DNA from: Streptomyces sp. NBC_00271
GTDB taxonomy: Bacteria; Actinomycetota; Actinomycetes; Streptomycetales; Streptomycetaceae
Reading direction: 5' to 3'
NCBI RefSeq assembly: GCF_036178845.1
Contig: NZ_CP108070.1
Location: 11,098,001-11,162,000 of the forward strand
Length of the DNA: 64,000 nucleotides
Shown piece after piece: positions 53,833-63,104 of the stretch (positions within the stretch are counted from its first letter, which is position 1; each line of letters begins with the position of its first letter). The notes below the pieces were generated by a model that worked only from the letters and a program-made list of their open reading frames with translations, was not told the DNA's origin and did no database searches. A program made the position numbers and the translations under genes.

Positions 53833-55430
53833 GGGTGGGTCGCGGTGCCGGAGAGGGGCATGGCCGACGCCGCCCGGGTGAGCCCGGCGACGGTGAGATC
53901 CCGACCGCTCAGTTCGGCCGTCACGGATCCCCGGACGAAGACCAGGGCGCGTCGGCACACGCCCGCGACCTCCTCGAAGTCGGTGGAGATCAGCAGGACC
54001 GCGAGGCCGGCGGCCAACCCGTCGTCGAGCAGGCGGTAGACCGCGGCCTTGGCGCCGATGTCCACGCTCGCGGTCGGCTCCTCGAGGATCAGCAGGCGCA
54101 GGCCGACCCGGAGCCACCGGCCGATCACGACCTTCTGCTGGTTTCCGCCGGACAGGGTGGCGAGGGGAGCCTCGCTGTCCGTGGGCCGCACCGAGAGCCG
54201 TTCGATCAAGCCGGCCGCCTCGGCACGTTCGCGGCGGGGACTGATCCAGCTCAGCGCCGACAGACCGCCCGCGCCGGGGTTGGCCAGGAGGTTCTCGCGT
54301 ACGGTCAGCTCCGCGGCGCAGCCCTCACGTTGTCTGTCGCCGCTCACGAAGCCCACCCCGAGGCCGACGGCGTCAGCGACCGTGCGCGGGCTGTACGGCT
54401 GACCGTCGAGCAGGACGCGCCCGTCGAGGAGGGCCCGGGAGCCGGCGAGGGCTCGGCCCAGGTCCATGTGCCCGGCGCCCGAGAGGCCGACCAGGCCCAG
54501 GACTTCCCCGGGCCCGAGGTCCAGGTTGACGGGTCCCGCGCCGGCGGTTCGTACGCCGTCGAGGGTCAGGACGGCCGGGCCGTCGGCCGCAACCGTGGCG
54601 GGCCGGTAGTCGGCCAGTTCCTCGCCGACGATGTCGTGCACCAGACGGGCGGGGCCCCGGCCCGCCAGCGGGCCGTGGCTGACGAGGTGGCCGTCGCGCA
54701 GCACGGCGAAGGTGTCGGCGACCTTGTACACCTCGTCCAGCCGGTGGCTGACGTAGAGAATGCCGTGGCCCTGGTCGCGCAGGGCATGGAGCACGCGGAA
54801 GAGCCGGGCGCAGTCCGCGGCGGGGAGTCGGGCGGTGGGCTCGTCCAGGACGATGAGCTTCGCGTGTGCCGCCAGGGCACGGGCGATGGCGACCAGCGAG
54901 CGCTCGGCGGGGGAGAGCCGGGCGATCGGCGCGTCGGGGTCGAGATGTCCGGCGACGATCCTCAGGGCGTCGGCGCAGCGCTCCCGGGTCCGCCTCCAGG
55001 AAATCAGGCCGGCGCGTCGGGGATACCCGATGCTCAGGGCGATGCTCTCGGCGACCGTCATCCACTCCACGAGACCGAGGTCCTGGTGGATGAAGGACAT
55101 GCTGCGGGAGGCGGCATGACTGCCGAGCGGGTGCCCGTCCACCGTGATCTGCCCGGCATCGGCGTGGTGGACGCCGGCGAGCACCTTGATGAGCGTGGAC
55201 TTTCCCGCACCGTTGGGCCCCAGTAGGGCGAGGACGCTGCCCGCGTGGACATCGAGGTCGACCCCGGCCAGTGCGAGAGTCCCGCCGAACCGCTTGCCGA
55301 GCCCGCGGATGCGGACCAGAGGCGTCGCCCCCAAGGGCGGGACGTCTTTCGGGGAAGTGTCGGGAGCGTCGTGCACGGACATCTCCGAGGGGTCGTCTGG
55401 CGAGTTCTTCCCGACCTTCATCGTCGTCAT
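53829..55430 (-). CDS. Ribose-type ABC transporter ATP-binding protein (double NBD)
   Basis: A 533-residue RbsA/MglA-type protein. First NBD has Walker A GPNGAGKST, signature LSPAERSLVAIARAL and Walker B KLIVLDEPTA. The second has degenerate Walker A (GLSGAGHMDLGRAL) as usual, signature LSGGNQQKVVIGRWL and LLILEEPTASVD. ATG 55430 chosen; no clear ribosome site, and two further in-frame ATGs lie within 17 codons. Powers import of a monosaccharide together with the next two genes. Confidence 0.92.
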   Translation of the reverse strand: MTTMKVGKNSPDDPSEMSVHDAPDTSPKDVPPLGATPLVRIRGLGKRFGGTLALAGVDLDVHAGSVLALLGPNGAGKSTLIKVLAGVHHADAGQITVDGHPLGSHAASRSMSFIHQDLGLVEWMTVAESIALSIGYPRRAGLISWRRTRERCADALRIVAGHLDPDAPIARLSPAERSLVAIARALAAHAKLIVLDEPTARLPAADCARLFRVLHALRDQGHGILYVSHRLDEVYKVADTFAVLRDGHLVSHGPLAGRGPARLVHDIVGEELADYRPATVAADGPAVLTLDGVRTAGAGPVNLDLGPGEVLGLVGLSGAGHMDLGRALAGSRALLDGRVLLDGQPYSPRTVADAVGLGVGFVSGDRQREGCAAELTVRENLLANPGAGGLSALSWISPRRERAEAAGLIERLSVRPTDSEAPLATLSGGNQQKVVIGRWLRVGLRLLILEEPTASVDIGAKAAVYRLLDDGLAAGLAVLLISTDFEEVAGVCRRALVFVRGSVTAELSGRDLTVAGLTRAASAMPLSGTATHP

Positions 55431-55462
55431 CAGTGGGGCGAATTTGAATTAGTGGTGCGAAT
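55429..55462. promoter_or_regulatory. Direct repeats upstream of the sugar ABC operon
   Basis: ATCAGTGGGGCGAAT (55429-55443) and ATTAGTGGTGCGAAT (55448-55462) agree at 13 of 15 positions and are spaced 19 nt start to start, about two helical turns. The first overlaps the ATPase ATG. Likely binding sites of an unlinked sugar regulator. Confidence 0.5.
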
Positions 55463-55594
55463 CTGAGTATTTCAGACATCATGCCCGCTGCTGTGACTCC
55501 GGCGGGTCGGTGGGCCGCCCGGGGGATCCGCGTGTCCCACGCTCGCCTCTCCCCGGTCCGACGGTCGCGTCCGCCGGACCGCGCACGTGGTCCT

Positions 55595-58456
55595 TCAGGC
55601 GGCGTCGAGCCCGCATTCGGCCCAGATGACCTTGCCCTCGGTCAGATAGCGCGTACCCCAGCTCTGTGCCAGCTGCGCCACGAGGAACAGGCCACGGCCG
55701 CCCTCGTCGGTGCTGGCCGCCCGACGCAGGTGCGGGGCGGTGTTGCTGGCGTCGGAGACCTCGCAGATCAGGGTGCGGTCGTGAAGCAGCCGTACCCGAA
55801 TGGGCCCGGCACCGTGGCGGATGGCGTTGGTCACCAGCTCGCTGAGCATCAGCTCGGCGGCGAACGCGGCCTCGTCGAGTCCCCAATCGGCCAGTTGCCG
55901 CAGGGCGGCGGCGCGGACTTCACTGACCCGGGCCGGATCGGCGGGCAGGTCCCAGGCGGCGATCCGCTGCGGGTCCAGCGCGTGGGTGCGGGCGACGAGC
56001 AGGGCGATGTCGTCGCAGGGGTGGGCGGGCGCGACGGTTTCCAGGACCGCCTGACAGGTCTGCTCCGGTGTGTGCTCGGGGTGGGCCAGGGCGCCGCGCA
56101 GCTGATCGAGGACCACGTCGACGTCGCGGTGCCGGTCCTCGATGAGTCCGTCCGTGTAGAGGAGCAGCCGGCTGCCCTCGGGGAGGTGGATCTCGGCGGC
56201 TTCGAAGGGCAGGCCCCCCAGGCCGAGAGGGGGCCCGGCGGGCAGGTCGGGGAACGACACCGTGCCGTCGGGCCGCACCAGCGCGGGCGGAGGGTGGCCG
56301 GCCCGGGCCATGGTGCACTGCTGTGAGGTCGGGTCGTAGATGGCGTACAGGCAGGTCGCACCGATGACACCGGCACCGGCGGCGGGTTCCTCCCGGTCCA
56401 GGCGTCCCACGAGGTTGTCGAGGTGGGTGAGGACTTCGTCCGGGGGGAAGTCGAGTTCGGCGAAGCTGCGCGCGGCGGTGCGCAGCTGGCCCATGGTGGC
56501 GGCGGAAAGCATGCCGTGGCCGACGACGTCCCCGACGAAGAGGCCGATACGGGTGCCGGAGAGAGGGATGACGTCGTACCAGTCTCCGCCCACGTCGGAT
56601 TCGGCGGGCAGATAGCGATGAGCGATCTCCACGGCGTCCTGGTCGGGCAGATCGTGCGGCAGCAGGCTGCGCTGGAGGGTGAGGACCATGGTGCGTTCGC
56701 GCGTGTAGCGCCGGGCGTTGTCGATGGACAGCGCGGCGCGGTTGGCGAGTTCCAGGCCCAGCGAGCGGTCGTCGTCACCGAAGGGGGCGGGGTCCTGCGC
56801 ACGGTAGAAGCTGGCGATGCCCAGGATCACGCCGCGGGCCACCAGGGGGACCGCGATGAGGGAGTGGACCTGGGTGAGCAGCCGTTCGGTGTGCTCGGGG
56901 TCCTGGGCGAGCCAGCCCGCAGCGGCCTTCAGATCCGGTTCCAGCACGGCCTGTCCGCTGGTCAGACAGCGTATCTGCGGCGTGGTCGGGCCGAAGTCGA
57001 CCTGCTTTCCGACCGGGCTGAAGGGAAGGTCGTCGCGGATCCCGTGCACCACCGTGCGGTGCAGGTCGGTGCGGGGGTCGGCGGACTCCTCGCCACGCAG
57101 TACGGCCTCGGGCAGGTCGATGGTGACGAAGTCGGCCAGTCGTGGCACCGCCGTCTCGGCGAGTTCCTGGGCGGTACGACGCACGTCCAGGGTGGTACCT
57201 ATGCGGGCGCTGGCCTCGGTCAGCAGCTCCAGGCGGCGGCGCGCGGCCAGGGCGTACGTCCCCACGCGAGGTTCCCCCACCATCACGAGCCCTCTTGTCC
57301 GGGGCGGGGCGTCGGGGTGATCGTCCGCCACGCCACCCCTGCCGGCGGTGCCGAACCGGCCGTAGGAGATGTCGGGAAGGTGCCTGGACAGCCTGGCGAC
57401 GGGCAGACGCCTGTGGGCCGCCGTGGCCGGAACGAACCGGGGCGGCCGGACGGCGGTGACCACGGCGAGGTGGCCGGAGAAGCCCGGCGGTACGTCGACC
57501 TGGGTCGGGACGGCGAGGGGCTCGCGCGGTGCGGGGCCGGGGAGGACGGCCTCGATGGCAACACCTTCCACCCCTGAGCCACTTCTCATCGGCCGGCTCA
57601 CGAGCGTGACCCGCCGACCGTCGAACAGGGACACGACGGCGGCGGCCCGCTGCCCGCGCGAGATCAGCTCGGCGGCCTTCTCCGTGAGGACCGCCCGGTC
57701 GCGGGGATGCAGTTCGAGGGCCAGTTCGTCCACACCGACGGTGTGGTGAAGGCCGACGGAGGCCGTGGCTCCGGTGTCCAGGTACGCCCGCAACAGAGCG
57801 CGTTCACGCGCGGAACTCTGCCCCAGCAGCCGCCGCTCGATGGCATGGGCCGCCTTGCGTAGCGTGATCGCCAGCCCCGGGTCTTCGGTGCTGCTCGGAT
57901 AGCCGAAGCACAGGACGCCCTCGATGCGACCGCTGAGCGGATCGCGGACGGGGAGCGCGCGGCAGGCGCTTCGCTGGGAGCGCTCGGCGAAGTGCTCGGC
58001 ACCGTGAACCCGGATGAGTTGCCGCTCCGCCAGTGCGAGACCGATGCCGTTGGTACCCGCGACCCGTTCGGCGAACACGAATCCCGGAACGCGCTGAAAC
58101 GCCGGAAGACTCCTGGCCAGCGACGCCTCTCCGAAACGGCGCAGGAGGACCGTGCCGCTCGCATCGGCTACGGAGATGTTCATCTTGCTGCCGGCGAACC
58201 TGGCCTGCAGTCGGTCGAGCACGGGGACGGCCGCGCGGATGATCCGGGCGTCCCGGTCGAAATCGTCCCGGAAGGGCAGGTCGGCCTGGTCCGGCGAGAG
58301 GCCGAGGGAGCGGCTGCGCTGCCACGAACTCAGGATCGATGTGCGCACGCCCGCCTCGACCGGCTCACCCTGAAGAAACCGCTCACGGGAACGGGCAGGC
58401 CCTGTGCCGCCTGTCGCGTGCCCTGTCGGCATCGGTTTCCCGCCGGTCAGAACCAC
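55595..58456 (-). CDS. Multi-domain GAF-GAF-SpoIIE-HATPase regulatory protein
   Basis: A 953-residue signalling protein. The N-terminal 330 residues resemble the sensor part of AcoR/DhaR-type activators (VRTSILSSWQRSRSLGLSPD, ERVAGTNGIGLALAERQLIR, GRIEGVLCFGYPSSTEDPGL). Then a second GAF (TYALAARRRLELLTEASARI), a SpoIIE PP2C domain (QRSLLPHDLPDQDAVEIAHR, DVGGDWYDVIPLSGTRIGLF) and a C-terminal RsbW-like ATPase (ELMLSELVTNAIRHGAGPIR, GGRGLFLVAQLAQSWG). It therefore carries both phosphatase and anti-sigma kinase activities. GTG 58456 has GAGG upstream; GTG 58468 or ATG 58432 are alternatives. Confidence 0.88.
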   Translation of the reverse strand: MVLTGGKPMPTGHATGGTGPARSRERFLQGEPVEAGVRTSILSSWQRSRSLGLSPDQADLPFRDDFDRDARIIRAAVPVLDRLQARFAGSKMNISVADASGTVLLRRFGEASLARSLPAFQRVPGFVFAERVAGTNGIGLALAERQLIRVHGAEHFAERSQRSACRALPVRDPLSGRIEGVLCFGYPSSTEDPGLAITLRKAAHAIERRLLGQSSARERALLRAYLDTGATASVGLHHTVGVDELALELHPRDRAVLTEKAAELISRGQRAAAVVSLFDGRRVTLVSRPMRSGSGVEGVAIEAVLPGPAPREPLAVPTQVDVPPGFSGHLAVVTAVRPPRFVPATAAHRRLPVARLSRHLPDISYGRFGTAGRGGVADDHPDAPPRTRGLVMVGEPRVGTYALAARRRLELLTEASARIGTTLDVRRTAQELAETAVPRLADFVTIDLPEAVLRGEESADPRTDLHRTVVHGIRDDLPFSPVGKQVDFGPTTPQIRCLTSGQAVLEPDLKAAAGWLAQDPEHTERLLTQVHSLIAVPLVARGVILGIASFYRAQDPAPFGDDDRSLGLELANRAALSIDNARRYTRERTMVLTLQRSLLPHDLPDQDAVEIAHRYLPAESDVGGDWYDVIPLSGTRIGLFVGDVVGHGMLSAATMGQLRTAARSFAELDFPPDEVLTHLDNLVGRLDREEPAAGAGVIGATCLYAIYDPTSQQCTMARAGHPPPALVRPDGTVSFPDLPAGPPLGLGGLPFEAAEIHLPEGSRLLLYTDGLIEDRHRDVDVVLDQLRGALAHPEHTPEQTCQAVLETVAPAHPCDDIALLVARTHALDPQRIAAWDLPADPARVSEVRAAALRQLADWGLDEAAFAAELMLSELVTNAIRHGAGPIRVRLLHDRTLICEVSDASNTAPHLRRAASTDEGGRGLFLVAQLAQSWGTRYLTEGKVIWAECGLDAA

Positions 58457-58827
58457 GCTTCGCCTCACTCGTGTCTTCGACAGTCAATTCGTCGAAAATC
58501 GCCTGCTATGCACGAGAGTACCGAGAATACGGTTATTGGGGATATCGGAACTGTTTTATGGGGACTCGTATGCGCCATGACCGTACGGGGTTGTACCGGA
58601 GGCGTGGACGCGATGCTGTCCGTCGTGGACCAGGACACCGAGGATCTGGATGCCGTGTCCCACAGACCGACGGCACCCGAGTGGGCCAGGCGCATCACTC
58701 GTCTGCTTTTCCATGAGCGCGCGTGCGGCGCAGCCGGGGCAGGCTGGCGTGCATCCTGCCGTCCTCCGAAGGTGAGCAGTCATGACGTCGTCCCGGTCGG
58801 CGCGATGAAGAAAGTGCTCCTCGCATC
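58457..58827. other. 371-nt divergent intergenic region
   Basis: Between the large phosphatase and the SDR. The part 58480-58560 is AT-rich and promoter-like. An open frame from 58508 lacks recognisable protein features. At 58804 an ATG opens an eight-codon frame (MKKVLLAS) whose TGA overlaps the SDR GTG, so a leader peptide is conceivable. Nothing else supported. Confidence 0.4.
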
Positions 58828-59541
58828 GTGAACACCGTGCAGAAGGTCGCCCTCATCACCGGCGCTTCGCAGGGCATCGGCGCCGCCCTTGTCACCGCCT
58901 ACCGCGAGCTCGGCTACGGGGTCGTGGCGATCTCCCGGTCCATCGGCGATTTCAGTGACTCTGCGGCACTGGCCGTGCGGGCCGATGTGACCGAGCCGGG
59001 CGTCGGCGCTCGTATCGTCGACGCGGCTCTCGGGCGGTTCGGCCGGATCGACACGCTGATCAACAACGCCGGAATCTTCATCGCCAAGCCGTTCACCGAA
59101 TACACCGACGAGGACTACGACGCCGTGGCCGGGGTGAACCTGCGCGGCTTCTTCGAGGTCTCCCGCAGCGCCGTCGCCGCCATGCTCTCCCGGGCCGGTG
59201 GGGGCCACCTGGTGAATGTCTCGACCACCCTGGTCGACCACGCCGACTCGAGGGTGCCCGCAGCGCTCGCGTCGCTGACCAAAGGTGGACTGAACGCGGT
59301 CACCAAGGCGCTGGCGATCGAGTACGCGTCCCGCGGCATCCGGGTCAACACCGTCGCGCTCGGCACCGTCCGCACCCCGATGCACCCGACCACGGAGTAC
59401 GAGGCTCTCGCCGCGTTGCAGCCGATCGGCAGGGTGGGCGAGATCGACGACGTGGTCGACGCGATCCTGTACCTCGAGAGCGCCTCGTTCGTCACCGGAG
59501 AGATCCTGCACGTCGACGGGGGTCAGAGCGCGGGGCGCTGA
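58828..59541 (+). CDS. SDR-family protein with atypical active site
   Basis: A 237-residue short-chain dehydrogenase fold: TGASQGIGAALVTAYRELGY cofactor motif, NNAG in LINNAGIFIAKP, catalytic-like Ser in LVNVSTTLVDHA, and C-terminal LHVDGGQSAGR. The active-site YxxxK reads ALASLTKGGL: Lys is kept but the Tyr position is Ala. A clade with this LASLTKGGL text exists, so this is probably not an error; activity may be altered. GTG 58828 is the first start; GTG 58837 also fits. Confidence 0.88.
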   Translation: MNTVQKVALITGASQGIGAALVTAYRELGYGVVAISRSIGDFSDSAALAVRADVTEPGVGARIVDAALGRFGRIDTLINNAGIFIAKPFTEYTDEDYDAVAGVNLRGFFEVSRSAVAAMLSRAGGGHLVNVSTTLVDHADSRVPAALASLTKGGLNAVTKALAIEYASRGIRVNTVALGTVRTPMHPTTEYEALAALQPIGRVGEIDDVVDAILYLESASFVTGEILHVDGGQSAGR

Positions 59542-59618
59542 GCGGCGGTGTGCCGGGCCCCTGCCGGCACATGTTCCTGCGATTGCCGCTACGTCAACAA
59601 CCGGTGACGGCCAGTTCA

Positions 59619-59631
59619 CGAAATACTTTCG
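59619..59631. promoter_or_regulatory. CGAAA-TTTCG operator upstream of the glycosidase
   Basis: CGAAATACTTTCG, a 5-bp-arm dyad about 180 nt before the secreted glycosidase. LacI-type repressors of polysaccharide-degrading genes in Streptomyces bind CGAAA-TTTCG-like sites, so the LacI protein encoded downstream is a candidate. Confidence 0.45.
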
Positions 59632-59812
59632 GAAACGTGCCGGTGACACAACGGCGTCGCGTCCCAATACTGTCTCCCACCGGCTCACGCCTCATTGAGC
59701 GGAATGTGCATCCGTGGGCAATCGGGGCTGTCGGCCTCACACTCCGTCAATCGGCTGTTCTCGACAGGGACTTCGTGCCGATCCTTCCAGGGGAATTGCA
59801 TTGATATAGAGA

Positions 59813-61990
59813 TTGGTACGGAAGGCTCTCGCGTCGGCGACAGCCGTCGGCGTCGGCCTGGCGTTCGTCATCGCCTCCGCGGCGAACGTCTCGGCATATC
59901 AGCCGAGCTCGTCGAACTTGTATGTGGCGGACAATCCCGGCGCGTGCAACAAGAATCCCTGCGTTCTGTACCCGAAGTCGGCCCAGCTTCCGAGCGGCCG
60001 GATCGTGGCGGCGTTCGAGAACGATCAGACCGCCCCGGTGGGCCAGACGATGCCCGTCTACAAGAGTGACGATGAGGGGACGACGTGGCAGAAGCTGGCC
60101 GATGTCAAAGCACCGGCCTACCTGTCGAGTGACGCCAAGTACGCGAAGTACACGAGCAATTGGACGAACCCGTATCTCTATGTACTCCCGCAGAATGTCG
60201 GAAACCTGAGCGCCGGCACACTGCTTCTCGCGAGCGTGGTCTCGGGGGACGACTATTACTACGAGGAGCAGAAGGCCGCCAATTCCAGTTGGACGCCGTC
60301 CAGTGACGGCGACCGAAAGGACGTGGCGCTCGCGCTGTACTCCAGCACCGACGACGGCGCGACCTGGAACATCGTCAACATCATCGCCACCGGCGGCTGG
60401 CAGGGCGGCAGCGCGGGAAGCCTCGGGCGCGTCTCGACCGCCAACACCCACGCGCAGGTCGACCCGGTCTGGGAGCCGCACCTCGTCGCCCGGAACGGCC
60501 AACTCGTCGCCTACTACTCGGACGAGAACGACTACCTCGGCTACGACGCCGGCACCGGCGTGCCGGTCCTCGACCCGGACAACGACACCGCGTCGGACTC
60601 GGGCGGCCAGGTCCTCGTACACAGAACCTGGGGCGGCAACAGCACATCCTGGAGCGGACCGGTCGTCGACGTCCCGGGTTCCACCGTGGACCGCGGCAAC
60701 GGCAAGACGGAGATCGGCGGCGGCCGCCCGGGCATGACGACGATCGCCCCGACCACCGACGGCACATGGCTCCTCACCTACGAGTACTGGGGCGGCGGAA
60801 CGAACGTCCGATACAAGATCGCGGACGATCCCCTGAAGTTCTACGCAGCCGCCGACGCCCCGATCACCAACCTGCCCGTGCCCACCGGCGGACACACGCT
60901 GTCCGCGGGCGGCAGCCCGGTGCTCCTCCCGATGCCGGACGGACGGATCGTCTACAACGCGTCGGGCAGCGGAAACGTCTGGGTGAACGAGTCCGGTCTC
61001 AGCAACGGGTCCTGGAAGGAGTACCAGACACCGATCGCCGCCGGTTACAGCCGCACTCTCCAGTACGTCACGGGCACGGGACGCGTCCTCGTCCTCCAGG
61101 CGTCCTGGAGCGGCGGAAGCGTCGGGCCCGTGCACTATGCCGAGGTCGACCTCGGCCGGTCCGACGGTACCTACGACACCCTCGTCAACCGCCTGACCGG
61201 TCAGGTCCTCAGCCCCGACACCGGGAAGACGCAGGACGCGAACCTCACCGGAAACGTCCCCGACCTCGTCCTCAAGGCCCGGAACGCCACGGACGACTCG
61301 CAGCGCTGGCATCTCACGGCCAAGGGCGCCAACGTGACCCTGCTCAACAAGACCGGCGGCCGCTCGGTCGCGATCTGGACCGGCAGCGCGACGGCCGGGC
61401 AGAAGCTGGCCCAGTGGGTCGACGACGGCGCCACCGACAAGCAGTGGGCCCTGGTCTCCTCGTCGACCAGCGGGTACTACAAGCTCCGCTCGGTCAAGAA
61501 CACCAGCCTGTACATGAGCGGAGCGACCGCGGGCGGTTCCGTCACCGTGGCGGCGTCGGCGGACGACGGCTCACAGGACTGGCAGCTGGTCCAGGACCCC
61601 CTGCCGACCGACGCGTCCTTCACCCTGAAGGGTGCCAACTCCGGCCGCTGCCTCGATGTCCCGAACGGCCAGACGGGCGTGCAGGTCCAGATCTACGACT
61701 GCTCGGGCAACACCAACCAGACCATCACCCAGACCGCGGCCGGCGAACTCCGCGTCTCCGGCAAGTGCCTCGCCGCGAACAGCGACGGCACCACCGCGGG
61801 TACCAAGCTCATCCTCTGGGCCTGCAACGGGAAGTCCAGCCAGAAGTGGTGGTTCCGTCTGGACGGTTCCGTCGTCAACCGCTCCAACGGTCTCGCCATC
61901 GACGTGACCAACTGGGCGACGGCCAACGGGTCGCCCGTGGAACTCTGGACGGCCCTCGGCAACGCCACCCAGAGGTGGAGCCGGGGATAG
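59813..61990 (+). CDS. Secreted beta-propeller glycosidase with ricin-type lectin domains
   Basis: A 725-residue exported protein. Signal peptide RKALASATAVGVGLAFVIAS with cleavage near ANVSA-Y. Catalytic part to about residue 440 is a sialidase-like propeller with Asp boxes (SDDEGTTWQ, STDDGATWN) and a QVDPVWEPHLVARNGQLVAY motif resembling GH93 exo-arabinanases. The rest holds two ricin-B-like regions; the C-terminal one has GRCLDVPNGQTGVQVQIYDC and QKWWFRLDGS. Start TTG 59813 fits the signal peptide but lacks a good ribosome site. Substrate (arabinan or sialoglycan) is unresolved. Its TAG stop is within a 22-bp hairpin. Confidence 0.85.
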   Translation: MVRKALASATAVGVGLAFVIASAANVSAYQPSSSNLYVADNPGACNKNPCVLYPKSAQLPSGRIVAAFENDQTAPVGQTMPVYKSDDEGTTWQKLADVKAPAYLSSDAKYAKYTSNWTNPYLYVLPQNVGNLSAGTLLLASVVSGDDYYYEEQKAANSSWTPSSDGDRKDVALALYSSTDDGATWNIVNIIATGGWQGGSAGSLGRVSTANTHAQVDPVWEPHLVARNGQLVAYYSDENDYLGYDAGTGVPVLDPDNDTASDSGGQVLVHRTWGGNSTSWSGPVVDVPGSTVDRGNGKTEIGGGRPGMTTIAPTTDGTWLLTYEYWGGGTNVRYKIADDPLKFYAAADAPITNLPVPTGGHTLSAGGSPVLLPMPDGRIVYNASGSGNVWVNESGLSNGSWKEYQTPIAAGYSRTLQYVTGTGRVLVLQASWSGGSVGPVHYAEVDLGRSDGTYDTLVNRLTGQVLSPDTGKTQDANLTGNVPDLVLKARNATDDSQRWHLTAKGANVTLLNKTGGRSVAIWTGSATAGQKLAQWVDDGATDKQWALVSSSTSGYYKLRSVKNTSLYMSGATAGGSVTVAASADDGSQDWQLVQDPLPTDASFTLKGANSGRCLDVPNGQTGVQVQIYDCSGNTNQTITQTAAGELRVSGKCLAANSDGTTAGTKLILWACNGKSSQKWWFRLDGSVVNRSNGLAIDVTNWATANGSPVELWTALGNATQRWSRG

Positions 61991-62036
61991 CCGGTTCGGG
62001 CGGGGTGCGTGCCACACCCCGCCCGAACCGGCTATC
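61986..62036. terminator. Shared 22-bp perfect hairpin terminator
   Basis: Bases 61986-62007 pair perfectly with 62015-62036, leaving a 7-nt loop. The stem contains the glycosidase TAG (61988-61990) and reaches into the TGA (62035-62037) that would end the LacI gene in its unshifted frame. It serves both convergent genes. Confidence 0.85.
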
Positions 62037-63079
62037 AGCGGGACCCGCCCGTGTGCCGGGGAACGGACGTCGACCGTCCGCAGCACCAGCTCCGTCGCCA
62101 GCTCGATCCGCGGGGACACCGGCGGTCGGCCCTCGGCGAGCTGCATGAGGACCCGAGTCGCCTCGTGCCCCAGTTCCTCGAACGGCTGGCGCACCGCGCT
62201 CAGGGGCGGACAGGCCATGGCCGCGACCAGGGTGTCGTCGAAGGACATGACGGCCAGATCGCCCGGTACGCCGAACCCCTCCTGGCGTGCGGCCTCCAGC
62301 ACGCCGAGGGCCTGCGCGTCGCTGGCCGCGAAGACGGCGGTGGGCGGCTCGGCGGAGCGGAGGATCTGGAGGCTGGCGGTCAGCGCCTCGTCGTAGTCGA
62401 AGTCGGTGGAGCGGACGATCGACGGGTCGTAGCCGATACCGGCTTCCTCCAGGGCCGCCCGGTAGCCGTGCAGGCGAGCCGCCCCGGCCAGGGAGTGCGA
62501 GCGGCCGGCGACCATGCCGATCCGGGTGTGCCCGAGCCCGAGGAGGTGCTGCATCGCGTCCCTGGCGCCGTTCCAGTTGGTCACCCCGATGCTCGGGATG
62601 TCCAGGGACGGCGCGCTGAGCGGGTCGATCAGCACCACCGGGAGGCGCTGCTCGACGATGCGGCGCTGGTCCTCCTCGGCCAGCATCGAGATCACGATGA
62701 TCAGCCCGGCGGCACCGAGCGCCACGCACTCCTCCAGCCACCGGGAGATGGGCCGCCGACTCGTCGTCCCCGTCACCACGTTGATACCGAGTTCGCCGGC
62801 CGCGTCCACGATTCCGCGGGCGACTTCCAGCGTGTAGGGCCCCGACATGTCCCGGAACACCGCGATGATCTGCCGGGGTCGGGCGGGCTCCGGCTCCCAC
62901 GGGCGGACGTACCCGTTGCGCGCCAGCAGCTCCTCCACGCGGGCCCGGGTCGCCGCACCGACGTCACGGCGCCGGTGCACGACCTTGGACACGGTGCTGA
63001 GAGACACCCCCGCCTCGGCGGCGATGCCCGTCAGCAGCCCGTACTGCGTCTCCAGATGAGCCTTGCCCTGAGCTGCCAC
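62035..63079 (-). CDS. LacI-family regulator, reading frame shifted near its 3' end
   Basis: A LacI repressor: HTH at residues about 15-62 (GIAAEAGVSLSTVSKVVHRR) and Peripla_BP_3 sensor (GLIIVISMLAEEDQRRIVEQ, GMVAGRSHSLAGAARLHGYR, AVMSFDDTLVAAMACPPLSA). After LVLRTVDVR the frame has one base too many: dropping one T (bases 62062-62063) gives PRHTGGSR and a TGA at 62037, the normal length of about 347. As the sequence stands the frame runs on to 61571 (502 residues), antisense to the glycosidase. GTG 63079. Probably controls the adjacent glycoside hydrolases. Confidence 0.8.
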
Positions 63080-63104
63080 CCGATGCCCGCCCCATTGCCG
63101 ACAC

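Noticed and set aside
57992..58831. Rightward frame ending at the SDR start
   Set aside because: First half is antisense to the phosphatase; the rest shows no protein features. Kept only as a note on the short overlapping frame.
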